A stretch of DNA of 38,706 nucleotides from Hemicentrotus pulcherrimus. Taxonomy: Eukaryota > Echinodermata > Echinoidea > Camarodonta > Strongylocentrotidae. Where the stretch lies: positions 22,745-61,450 of the forward strand of contig BEXV01000368.1 in NCBI GenBank assembly GCA_003118195.1. The letters are read 5' to 3'. This document shows positions 10,098 through 21,305 of this stretch, one piece after another. Both the position numbers and the translations under genes were made by a program. Below the pieces are notes generated by a model. It was given only the letters and a program-made list of their open reading frames with translations. It was not told the DNA's origin and did not search any database. Within the stretch, counting starts at the first letter, position 1. Every line of letters begins with the position of its first letter.

Positions 10098-13000
10098 CAC
10101 GGGCAAGTTTGCAAGTGAAACAGAAATACAACCTTTTTAAGTACTAAGACTGCCTGCAGTTTTATGTGTCATTATGTGAAATTGAGAAAGAGAAATGGTC
10201 ACCAGCAAATTGAAAAGGAACTCCCACTAAAAATCAGAGTTAACTTATCATATATTGTGGAAGAAACATCCTGTAATACAACTGTAGTAATGTTCGCACT
10301 TTTAGAGGATTTCAAGAGTTAATAGATTTATATTTTTTTCTCATTTGTGATAGAGCTTGTTCTGAGTCAATGTCTAAACTTGTGCTTTGAGTGTTTACAC
10401 GCCAAATACGAGAGCTAAAATTATAATGAAACTGAGATGAAGGATTGAAAATCACAACAAACCAAAGCGAAATTATTACTTTAAAAATTCTTTTTTTGAT
10501 GTCTGAAATTGTTTTTGGATTAATTGTCTCTTTATTTTTTCCTTTTGATTTTATTTCGAATTCATATTTGGTCAACTTTCGGGCAAACTTTTGCCCAAAA
10601 ATTCCCAAAAGTATTTTTGTCTTAATTTCCTTTTTTTTCTTTTATAATTTTTATTGTCGAATAATAGTTCAATACAATATAAAAGATGTAGGATGTATTA
10701 CTCTGGTTTTATTTCTGGATATCTTGCCGTAGGAATAAACCGGATTAATATTAACAAAACTATTTCCATTAAATTGTTTCATAATTTATTCCGAATCGTA
10801 TTTGTTCACGATCTAGTTACCCTTCAATATTTGTTCAACCAGTTGACGGTCAAAAATTACTTAATAATGAAAGATGTTATTCTTATTTTTTAAAATTCAG
10901 CTCCCCGTCAAGAGTTTTTTTTTTATTTTCAAAACCACTTTCAAAACTGTTGAAAATGCGTGTAGGCGCTATTTTTAATTCTGTAATTCATTGAAGATTA
11001 AATACTAACGTAATGTATTATTCATCAATATTATTCTTTCTTAATTTTTATACCATATTTCCTTTAAAACTTGCCTGAGTTTGCAAGAGTAAAAATTGAG
11101 ATAAGTAATTAAAGCAGTTGTTTAAGCATGGACCTAATAATAGGTCCATGGTTTAAGTTCCAGCGAAAGATGGAAAATTCGTTTCAATTTTAATCTCTAA
11201 TAAAGGTCACCTAATCATTATCATTATTACTTGTTCCGGTTTTTAATCATTCTTAATCAAAATTCCCCTGAATAATTTAAAAAATACAGTTTGACGTATG
11301 CCCTATTAAGAAAAATTAAACGTAGTCGTTTTTTCCAAATATAAGTCGTTTAAATACATGTTAGTGTGAAAGGACTCTAAAATAATTGAATTTCCCCGAA
11401 GAAAATATTGGTAATTTAATGTTGTTTCCGTCTATATTAGACGCTTTATATTTGTGTTTTTATGTTATATTGAACTGCGTAATACTTGTGTAACGGTCCT
11501 TCACAAAATCATATATTTCTTTGTCGTGTATGTCAGTTTGCCGCGGTGATACTATAAGAGACAACATAGGACAGCCGCGGCAACAAAATAATACAGTGCA
11601 ATTTCATTTTTGTAGAAAAAAATGTTGAGGTTTATCATTATTATTATATCACCGCCTTGTCAATGGATGGAATGGCCAGGTTGTTTTGCGAACAATAGAC
11701 CAAAATTTGTACTTGGTAAAAAAAAAAAACCCATATGTTTCGATGTGTCTTCTGTATTGCTTGTTGTCATGTCGGTGATGAAGAAAATGATCGCGAATGC
11801 TCTTGTTACATCGCCTCTGGCTAGCGGAGTTATCTTCCCAAGACTTGAAACAATTAACGTGGACAGTGTATTCTTTTTTTATCACGACCTCGCCATAATT
11901 GACCCGTGTTAACTCCGAAGATAAAAGTAATGATTAGTGTAGCCCCTCTTCAAATTTAATCATTATGATCTTGATACTTCGTCACGATGCCCGGATATCG
12001 ATCCTTGAAACACTTTGCCGAAGCATCTTCTGTAAAACCCGACCGTGAAAATCGCGTTTTTGTCAATAATCATTCCTCGGTTTTTATATGTGTCTTTTGG
12101 TCGACCTGGGAGAAGTGAGTAGTTTGACTTGAACTACAACTGTCTACAAATAGAAGGTGTGAAACCATATCTGTCTGTGAACCATTTTATGAAGCACTCT
12201 AGTTGAATTCAATCATTTCGAATTTGGTTTTATTTATGATCCATTACCAAAAAACCCATAAACAAATGTACAAATATATTTCTTGTACAACAACACAAGT
12301 AATGACAAAAAAGAGAAAGCCAACACAAAGTAAAGGTTCCAATGGGTTCAGTTCCCTTAGCAGCTATATTAAAGGTATAATCTTCAATGAAAATAAATAC
12401 AATAGCCTCTTCAGAACGAGTTTTTAATTACTTTTCAAAACTAATTTTAATTTCGTTTACAGAGTTTAATCGTTCGAATTGGAATTATAGTCTTTGATAT
12501 ATACTATATGTTTATTTCATATTGACATGATGGACAGATATGTATTTTCCATCTCCCCTTGTGCTACAGTATGTATCAATAGGTCCGGGGGAGGGCTTTA
12601 CAAACTCCTTTGAGTGTTGTGCATTTGTTGTACCTTTGGAAGTGAGAAATTCCCCCGTGGCACGCACAGGACAGGCCTCAAACATATATATAGCTCCTCT
12701 TTCTTGAGAAGCCTAACCGGGTAAAGCAAGTTCCTATTGACATGAGAACTCGCTCCCTGTCTTCCAGAAGGAAAGTTCAAGCCAGTTCAAGCATGTCCCA
12801 GTCAAGTTTGCCTCATTTCTTCTAGCTTTCTATCCCGTCTTTTCTCACACCAGACTTTCCCTTTTCCGATATGCGTCATACAGCCGAGACACGTTTAGTA
12901 CACAAAACGCCCGGGCTCGCTCGCTTGTTGCTCTTTTATTTTTAGCGCTAGCTGCCAGCGCGACACTCGAAATCGACTGGTCACCTAACTGGTAAAGCTA

Positions 13001-14334
13001 AAAAGCTCACTTTACTTTTTACATTTTTCTCCAACGCTTTTGTTGACATAAGTTTCAAGAAATTATCTATTCTTAGATACAATATATAGTTGTCACAAGT
13101 TTTGGGATGTTATCCTGCAGAAAATCGTAACTGAATGCAACTGAAAATAAGTTTTTACAACTGTACCTAAATAACTTTGTTTATATTTCGAAGCTATTTC
13201 CCAATTCAAAAGAATATTTTTGAAATCCCTTTAAAGCTTCATATCCGTGTCATCCTTTTATAATGAATGGTGAGACTAGTTTTCTTTGTTACAATCAGTC
13301 ACAATTTGTTTTATAGGTCTTCATCGTTGGGTACTGTTAATAGGTTTCTTCTATTTCTGGAATAATCGTTTTATTTTAAGAACAGAAACCTCACATGAAC
13401 ATAAACTATAGAAATTTAGAGTTAACTTGATGAAAAATTAAAGACCATACAAAATATGCCCTCTTTCCTACTTGAAAATATTCAGCCATTATTTCTGGAA
13501 AGTGTATTTTATAAATTGTAGGGGTTTTAGGGGGAAAACTTACAATGAGAAAGAGTAATGTACTACACAAGCTACATGAAGGTGCTAAAGCGTTTTATGA
13601 ACTCCAAAAAAATGTAGAGTTAATTAGAAAAGAAATGCCATAGAAGATATTCTCTCTTTCGATCTTGATTTTTCGCCGACATTTTTCTCCTTGAACATCC
13701 ATAATTATTATTTGTTGCAAATTAACAAAAAACGGATACAGATAACACAAGATAGGTAAACCTTTTGATGATTCCTTGCCTTTCAACCGTAATCAATCTA
13801 TTATTTGCAAAGGTCCAAGTGGACAATCTCTGAAAGTGTTTGTCTGTTGGTATTTCGGGCGCTTGAATACTCTGATAACTAAATTATATTGGCCATTATT
13901 TGAACTTTACAGATATTTCTCTTGATACCTAGATACAGTTTATATGGAGCCGGAACTCGCTATAATAATTTTGTTTGGGGTCGTCTTTTAAATTGTCATA
14001 CATGTATGTGTACTACTCACTCTCTCCCCTTTGTATCTCTTTCTCCTTTTTTCTATCTATATCTGTAATTCTTTCATTTAAAAACAGAACCAATTATTTC
14101 GAAAGCTTTCATTACGAAGCATTTACACTCAAAAATTATATTTTAAGTTGACCGTTAGGCAAACCATTTGGGGAAACACTTCAAATTCCAAAGACGATGA
14201 CTTTTTAAAAACCCATTCTATAGATATTACTTTATGCTACGCACAAGCAGGAAGCCATTGTAACATTTCCACTTTTTGTTATAAATAATGAAGGTTACGC
14301 TTTTCATATTTTTGACGGATCATGTTTTTTTCAT
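10098..14334. other. Intergenic desert downstream of foxD
   Basis: Very AT-rich to about 12.5 kb with only short random frames. It contains the hairpin at 11121-11156 and a GC-rich arm pair TTGCCGCGG (11538-11546) / CCGCGGCAA (11575-11583). A somewhat more G+C-rich, more complex stretch lies at about 12580-12970; it includes a GTGAGAA (Su(H)-like) motif overlapping GAAATTCCCC near 12638-12652 and a MEF2-like TTATTTTTAG near 12937. No exon is recognised. Confidence 0.45.
11121..11156. repeat. Near-perfect 36-bp palindrome (hairpin)
   Basis: CATGGACCTA (11127-11136) pairs perfectly with TAGGTCCATG (11141-11150) across a 4-nt ATAA loop. With two mismatches the stem extends outward to 11121 and 11156. 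It could extrude as a cruciform or fold in RNA. No known RNA family is recognised; it is too short for a typical microRNA precursor. Confidence 0.75.
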
Positions 14335-14580
14335 AGCGCTATAGAGCCCTTGCGAAAACTTACGCAAGCAACAGGCCTAGAGTTCTAAAAATCATTATTT
14401 TACAGATCGCGTTTTTATCGATGTTACATGTTACATCGAAGTCATTGCGATCTCCCGGTAAAGCAACAGGCTTAAGATTTTCATCATCACTATTTTACAA
14501 ATCATATCTTAAAAATATTATTATAGTGATAAGGAAGGGTTAGCGCTGTAGTCATTGCGAGTAAAGCAACAGGCTCCTTT
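14335..14580. repeat. Degenerate three-unit repeat with AGCAACAGGC core
   Basis: Three diverged units share a TTGCGA ... AGCAACAGGC core, at about 14350-14375, 14445-14472 and 14555-14575, spaced about 96 and 110 bp. Units 1 and 2 are each followed by a TATTTTACA(G/A)ATC-like block (near 14398 and 14492). Units 1 and 3 are each preceded by TAGCGCT(A/G)TAG. The pattern indicates an old tandem array or nested copies of one dispersed element. Confidence 0.6.
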
Positions 14581-15202
14581 TGTCGCATGTTTATATAGGT
14601 TCGTGATTTGACGAACCAAGGCCAAAGATGTGTCATTTTTTTCTTCTCAGTCAATTCATAGCCCGGTTCTTCCTGAGCTGTGTTTCTTCTTTCCTTCGCC
14701 GAGAAGGAGAAGCGTTAGTTTTTGTAGAAACGTACCCTGGCCTCGTGTTTACAGTGTACATCAATAAGAGTCATCGATTTCCCGCCTGGCTTTGAAACTG
14801 GTATTCTATTTGTTTATTGGTTTAGTTTCTATCAAGAAAGAGCTAAAAAGCCATCACAAATTTCGAAAAAAACATAGATTTTGATTGTGGACTTTTTTTC
14901 TCTTTCCCTTATGATATATTTTCAAATTTTCATCTACCATCCACTTGCAGGAAATGAAAAAATATCCGCATTATCATGAGAATTACTAAAAGTAAGATTT
15001 TTTTGGTAATACTTTAAACACTAATGAAAATGGGGAAAAATATTGAAAGACCAAATAGACATATGATAATAGATTGACGAAATATCCCATATTCCTAGCT
15101 TATCGTTGTGTATCTATCACATAAATGTTGAGTTTTAGTAAATTATGTTTTTTTTTGTGGTTAAAATGAAACTGCTGAATTCTTTAACAAATCGTCCTTG
15201 TT
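14581..15202. other. Intergenic spacer, nothing recognised
   Basis: AT-rich with homopolymer runs. No exon, RNA gene or repeat boundary is visible. Confidence 0.5.
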
Positions 15203-15278
15203 TTCACGAAGTGACGGTAGTGAGGAAAATCGTAACGCAAAGTGAATGCAATTTTTTTCACTACCGTCACTTCGTGAA
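15203..15278. mobile_element. Perfect 21-bp inverted repeat (foldback/MITE-like)
   Basis: Arm 15203-15223 (begins TTCACGAAGTGACGG) is perfectly complementary to arm 15258-15278, with a 34-nt spacer. A weaker extension outward to about 15191 and 15290 (TCGTC/GACGA) matches at about 8 of 12 positions, suggesting an older, longer palindromic element whose inner ends stayed identical. No coding sequence lies inside. MITE or foldback is the likeliest class; a structured transcript is an alternative. Confidence 0.7.
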
Positions 15279-18200
15279 GACAGCGACGAAATATTTAATG
15301 ATACAAAAATAATTGGTTAAGGGCAAGTTAAGAATTAAACCAATTTGAAAATGAAATGACTACTACATGCTAGGTCTTTTTAGGGATCGTAAACAAATTT
15401 TACAACACAATTGAATTTAAGTTTTTGATAGTAGTTTAAGATATCTAAATAATTTTTAAATATTTTTTTCCCTCACTTTTTTTTCAATGGACATCGTATA
15501 ATGACAGTTAGCATAATGATATATCACTCTTTTGTTTGTCACAGTTGGACCAATTAGGGTACGATACACAAAGAGGGCAATTTCGCAGAAAAAGTAACTG
15601 GGATAAAATTCATGAATATAGACATATATATTGTCATAAGGTTTAAAAAAAAGTAATGTATGTAAATTCACATATAGCTGGTGTGATATATATACGAATT
15701 ATCATTGCAACATTATTTCTTAATTATGATTGTTTAGGAACGAAAGAAATACCCAATTACATTGACATTCTATTTAAAAATGGAGTTAATAATAGGCATT
15801 AGGCAACACATTTTTTCTAATATTTGTTGTATTCGTTTGATAATGACTACAATTTTAAGTATGACTTTGATCTTGAATTTGTCAGAAGAATTGCATGATA
15901 AATTATAATTAGTTAAACATCCAAAGATTTATAAATAATTCTGAAAATTTTCATAATTATGAATCTATTAAACCGTCGTGCACAATATGGTAAAAATTAA
16001 AATAAGAAAGATCACTAAGAAAATACTCACAGTTCCAATTGCATCAGTGGTAGCAGAACAAGAATCGAAATAAGGCTCTTATAAACAAAACTATTGATGG
16101 TTTCGTATATGTCCCATTAAAAAAAAACCCAGCTTATGCCTGAAATTCAAATTATAAATTGTTAACCAAATACCCTTTATTTTTTTTTTTGAAGTCTTAA
16201 TAAAAAAAAGACAAAAGGGGGAAAAATGTTCAATGAAAATACCTTTCTAATGATAACAGGGATATCTATAATTATAGTATCAATGTTTTCGAATTTCACC
16301 ATCAATTGTTATCCTCTCTTAATTGACGATTCTTAGATTGGTGTAATTCGTTCTATTCTTATATTTTTTTAGTTGAATTGTAAAAGACATTTAAAAGATG
16401 GACTTGAGACACATGCCATTCTTTTGTTTAATAAGTGTTATTTGGATGATAAAGACACATCGATGACAATAGCCAAAATGCAAACGTTATCAATATTTAT
16501 TGTTCCTCTATCAGTCAATATGACAATACTCTGAGTAGCAGCATGTAGGCCGACGAATCTTTGCTATCACTTATTCATGTGTCAAAGGCGGTGCGTGTCG
16601 GGTTTCCAACGTTCATTTTACAAGCTACCATACACATGGTTTACAGTACATGCTATTCCTGGTACATGTACATAGTAATGCTATTCCATAGTCGACTTAA
16701 TAAAACATTTTCCCCGTCTACTAATTGACCATTAAGTGGCATGAATGCATCGATTAGCTTCAATTAACCTAGTTCATTTGAGCAGCCTACCCTTATAGCC
16801 ATGTTAGGGTAGATAATATTCTTTTACTCCATTTAGACCCGAATGGCAACGTAGCAAAAAAGGGGGAGGGAGAGACAAAAGGGGGCAGGGGTGTAGATGT
16901 AAATTAACGCTACAGGGATTGAAGCTTGCTTAATGATCTCGAGAACGGCATGAAATCGAAGAGGATGACTGAAACTGTTCATCTTGATTGAATAAACCGA
17001 GGACTTGGGGAATGTTTTACGCGAAAATTGCTTTTCCACCTTGGATTGCAATAGACAAACAGGCACAAGGGCCTAACATATACATGTTTACAAGAAGACA
17101 AACCACCTTTTTTGTGTGAAGGATATGTCATGACACATTTCACCCCATGGTAGGATATGTTGAAACAAACAAGGGCAAGGGGTTATATAAAATCAGACAA
17201 GATACGGTGGTTTTATTTCCTCCCATAATCATCCACTGGCCATCGATCCCGTTTTGAGGCAGGTCACGGAACAAGTTAAAACCGTGGACTCAGCCTCTTT
17301 TCTTCTTCATTGCTTGAGAAAAGGAAAAAGGTAACACAGCCTTCATATTCCCCTTGTGCTGACTGTATATATATATACATATATCACTGGGAATCGAAAG
17401 ACATGATCAAGGAGTAGGGTGTATCTAGGAAAGGAAATGAATCGAAGCGACCGCGCGCGGTACCCTTTATTAAACCCTTGATATGAATAAAAGAAAGAGG
17501 AAAAAAGGCTGCTCAGATCAAAATGTTTATCGGCGGTTCTTGTTCACCCTTTATCCACCGATATGTAGGCCAAGAAAACATAACCTCGATATGCCAGACA
17601 AACAAATTTAATTTACTGTTCTATATACCGGTCGACCTAACTTGACGTAGCACGAGGGGAAAGGGTTAGAAAGCTCTAGCAGGGGAAAGTCATAATACAC
17701 AGATGTATACTTGCAATGGCGCTCCCCCTGTTATCTTTAAACCGATGCGCTGTCCAGAAATAGGGTTTTTATTTTCCGCGTATACGCTGGAGGGAAAAAT
17801 AAGCCAATTTCTCATACGATAAGTAATGGCCCCCTTTTGATACATTGCCATTATCTATTCTCGTATTACCTACGTAAGACGGTTTTAAAAAAGCAATACT
17901 CGGTGTTAAAATACATCGCCAACCTCGAGAATATGGTAAATCTGAATCGTATTATTTCAAATTGTATATCGAACTGAAACTATCATTTACCAGAGAATTA
18001 AAAATTGTTGCCACCCCAAAAGGTATCCTTAAATTTTCACACGACCAATCCCTATCCCTTTGGTCGATTTATTTAAGCACCTTGCTCATTTTTAATCCCT
18101 CCTCCCCATTTCAACAACTTCTTGCTACACAACTATGCTAACATTATCAATAGGCAGTGTACCCCCTCCCCCATAAAATCCTTACTTCTTAAACGTTTTA

Positions 18201-19215
18201 TGGACTTGCAAATACAAACAACAAAATTATTGCCCTAGAATGAAATGATTCTAAAGTCTGGTTTCCTAGCTGTGAATGTCCTTCCATTCATATACGTCGA
18301 GAGTCATGTGAAGCAAAAAAAGAGAGAAAAAGAAAGCCACCCGTTTAATTCAAGAAAATAAGAGGGGAAAGGATAATCGAATTGATGTTGTAGGGTGACG
18401 TCACAATCACGTCGCGTTCTACATCTCGCCCCATTTCTTCTTTCAAATCGTAATGCGGACATAACCAAACCCTGAAGAAGCCATTTATTACGGTAGATTG
18501 AGCTCGACTCCATTTTTTCCTCGATAAAATGATAATATTTGGATAAGTCACGGGTTCCTTTCCTGTTGGGGATGTTACGAGATTATAATAATTGACGATA
18601 TACAGCGACTAGGTGTTTTCAGTATTAGTTGATTGATTTGTGACGTCTGCGCTATATCTGTTGAAATAATTAAAGTATATTGCAAGCCTGTCATATATCT
18701 GTGATATATGTGATAAGACAACATCATGGACACTATTATACAAAATTATATATAAATTATAATTATGATATACGAATATAAACATGACTCATGATTCACA
18801 ATTAATTTATTTGTGACAGCTTATCAAAACATGCTCTGTAATATTTACGTAGTACAGGTGATCTAATCTTCACGAAATTAATGTAATTCCACATCAAACG
18901 AAAAATAAAGATTATTTCTTAATGCCTTCATCTAATTGATTTTTCATTAACGACCAACGTTGTTAGGTTTGGAAGCTGTTAGCTTTTATTGACCCGAGCC
19001 TTGAGCATGACTATCATATTAAAAATAGAGCATAGTCATGCAGCATTTCGGACACATTCTCACCGCACAAAAAAGCACGTGTCTGCAATAAGCTTGGTGC
19101 AAGGACGATAGGTAGCCGTATATATGACTTGGAGAAATCCATATTATCGGCTGTGTATCGTCTGGATGTTGGATATAACGCCAACCGTGTTTGTTTTCGA
19201 TTCATTGGGCATGTA
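15279..19215. other. Intergenic desert, no gene recognised
   Basis: AT-rich with short random frames. Noted items: CTATAATTATAG palindrome (near 16266-16277), TA-rich run near 17371-17385, GCGCGC-containing patch near 17451-17460, and a CATATATC/GATATATG stem with 3-nt loop at 18692-18710. About 19050-19370 is more complex and open in overlapping frames on both strands, but no protein family is recognised. Confidence 0.45.
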
Positions 19216-19228
19216 TTTGGCGCGCAAA
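19216..19228. promoter_or_regulatory. Overlapping divergent E2F-like site
   Basis: TTTGGCGCGCAAA reads as an E2F consensus half (TTTGGCGC) on the plus strand and as TTTGCGCGC on the minus strand. It sits in a locally G+C-richer patch of otherwise AT-rich sequence. Motif match only; no adjacent gene is identified. Confidence 0.3.
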
Positions 19229-19909
19229 TCGACCGGTGTTGGGATAGATATATCAGCATTGTATCGCCCTAAGCTACTCCGCCATTTACACTTATATTGC
19301 TGGCCTAGTTCGTGTTATTTGGGGCAGCCGTTTTGTGGGTTGACAAGTCAGGTCTTTATTAAAGCAGAAACAAAAACGTAACCCGGAAAAAAGCGAAGTA
19401 AGCCGTGTTTATTTTCAGAGCTATCACATCATAATCGCTAGACGAATATTTTTTCCCCTCATACCCCCTCTAGAATCCGCCGTTCCGCAGTGTTTTCATT
19501 CCACGCGTTTAGGGACAATTTTCTCTGCCCGCCGATACATAAACGATGAGACGAGGGGTCGACTTTCGGTTGAAAGGGTTGAATTGACAAGGAAACCTTT
19601 AGATTGAGATAAATTTCTAAAAACCGACATCTTCTCAACGATGTGAGGCTAGCCGCAAAGAGAACAGAGCGAAGCTGTCAAGTCACGTTATTAAGCTATC
19701 CCACGCTAGATTGTACTATATTGCATCTCCTGCCCTCTTCCTTTTACTCCTCAACCCTACTCCTCTCTCTCATACTACCCCCACTTTCATCTTGTCCTCC
19801 GGGTCTTTCCGTCTAATTGTCCTCCCAATCAAAACGTTTTTCTTTGCAATCGAGGCGAGGTGATAAGAGCAACGGCGATAGAAAGGAAACAAAATAGGAT
19901 AAAAGTCTT

Positions 19910-20464
19910 GGAGTGGAGAATGAGATTATGATGGCGTGTCGAGTCGAGTCAGAGCAGGAGAGACGAAGCGAGTGAGTGTGTGGAGGAGGAGGAGTGCACC
20001 TGGGAAGATGTGACGCCAGGAGACTATGGGTGGAAAGGAACGAGGGTGGGGAGGGAAAGAGGGTGAAATCAAGGTGAGGGTGAAAGAGGGAGAGAGAGAG
20101 AGAAAAAAAAAGAGAGGGGGGAGAGATAGACACACAGAGATTGGTCAATATCGGGTGACGAAGTAAAATAATAAAGGAAAAAGCAAAGCTACAACAAATG
20201 ATAACAGAGCATTGAGAGAGAGAGAGAGAGACAGAGAGAGAGAAAGAAAGAGAGAATGCATGTGTGTGTGTATGTGTATATGTGTGTGTGCGTGTATGTG
20301 TGGGTGATATAGAGAGAGGGGTACAGGTGATGGTGGTACACACAGCACACAGCCTGAAATAGAGAGAGATAGATAGGAAGGATGACGCAAAGAGGTTAAC
20401 ATAATTTGGTGATTTATAGATTGACCGAAATATTGTGAATGGCAAAGAGAGAGAGAGAGGGAGG

Positions 20465-20510
<46 letters not shown>

Positions 20511-20530
20511 CAGCAGGAAAGCGAGGGAAG
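19910..20530. repeat. Purine-rich GA/GT simple-repeat block
   Basis: About 620 bp dominated by purines on the plus strand. It includes GA runs near 20090-20102, 20214-20230 and 20446-20510, and a TG/TATG run at about 20259-20305. Long homopurine-homopyrimidine tracts of this kind can form triplex structures. The long minus-strand frames here (up to 210 codons) are made of Ser/Leu/Phe/Thr/His repeats and are not genes. Confidence 0.9.
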
Positions 20531-21000
20531 AGGGATGGTTGAAAATATAAATGTATGCGGTTTCAAAACGAACGGTAAATGAAGGAAAATAGTGATTGAT
20601 CATGAAGTAATCATTAGTGATTAAGAAAATATGGATTAAAGGTTCAAACGGTGTTTAGATGATGAAAACGATTTTGATTAATCACATTTTCTCTTGTAAT
20701 TTAAAATCTCAATTATTCTTTTAAACCAGAATATTTGCCTCTGGAAATTATTAGATTATCAGTTAGAATTCAAATGCAGCTCAACGGCTGAAATATATTC
20801 CGATTGACGAAAAAAAAGCGTTTGAACATGTATAAGTAACCAACATCAAATTCAATATTGAAAACCTATTGTTTAAAAAAATGGTCAAATTCTAAATGTG
20901 TTGCTTGAAACATAAATGATTGAAATAATTACTGGTACTTTAATCATTTCGGGGAAACTGAATAATAATAACCAATAGTATAATTTCGAAAATAAAGCTT
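20531..21000. other. AT-rich spacer, nothing recognised
   Basis: No exon, repeat unit or RNA gene is visible between the GA-rich block and the dispersed repeat at 21001. Confidence 0.5.
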
Positions 21001-21075
21001 TTTAAAGGGATATTCCGTCCAGAGCCAGAAAGACATGTGACTTAACGTCCTTTTGGTTCCAAATAGAACATGAAT
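21001..21075 (-). repeat. Dispersed repeat fragment shared with 3.55 kb
   Basis: It opens TTTAAAGGGATATTCCGTCC and contains TTAACGTCCTTTTGGTTCC (21042-21060), the reverse complement of 3549-3567 with one difference. The two loci therefore carry the same element in opposite orientation. Strand and boundaries are approximate. Confidence 0.5.
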
Positions 21076-21119
21076 TAAATGGTATGGTGGTGTGTAAATT
21101 GTATATGCGGAAGTGTTTA

Positions 21120-21305
21120 CTTCAAGAGCTGGACCGGTCAGCTGATGTGATCTGACCACACGGGGAGTGATTCAGAGGAAATTTTGGATGTAGTCGATGA
21201 CCGGGAAAGAGTACCCTTGTTCGTCGACGACGACGTCGTACTTTGCAACACGATCACTACAACACGAGGCACGTGACACAAATGGATAAGCCTATGTCGG
21301 TAAGT
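21120..21305 (+). promoter_or_regulatory. Promoter-like patch with candidate first exon and splice donor
   Basis: A G+C-richer patch contains AGCTGGACCGGTCAGCTG (near 21127), a CGTCGACGACGACGTCG block (21222-21238) and a CACGTGACAC E-box (21270-21279). It leads into ATG at 21282, codons MDKPMS, and a consensus donor GTAAGT at 21300-21305. The -3 base is C and +4 is G, so the start context is only moderate. This could be the first coding exon of an unrecognised plus-strand gene; no downstream exon was identified, so it may be coincidence. Confidence 0.25.

Noticed and set aside
19813..20603. Long minus-strand frames (210 and 152 codons)
   Set aside because: They are translations of GA/GT simple repeats, giving Ser-Leu and Thr-His runs, with no domain or start context of note.
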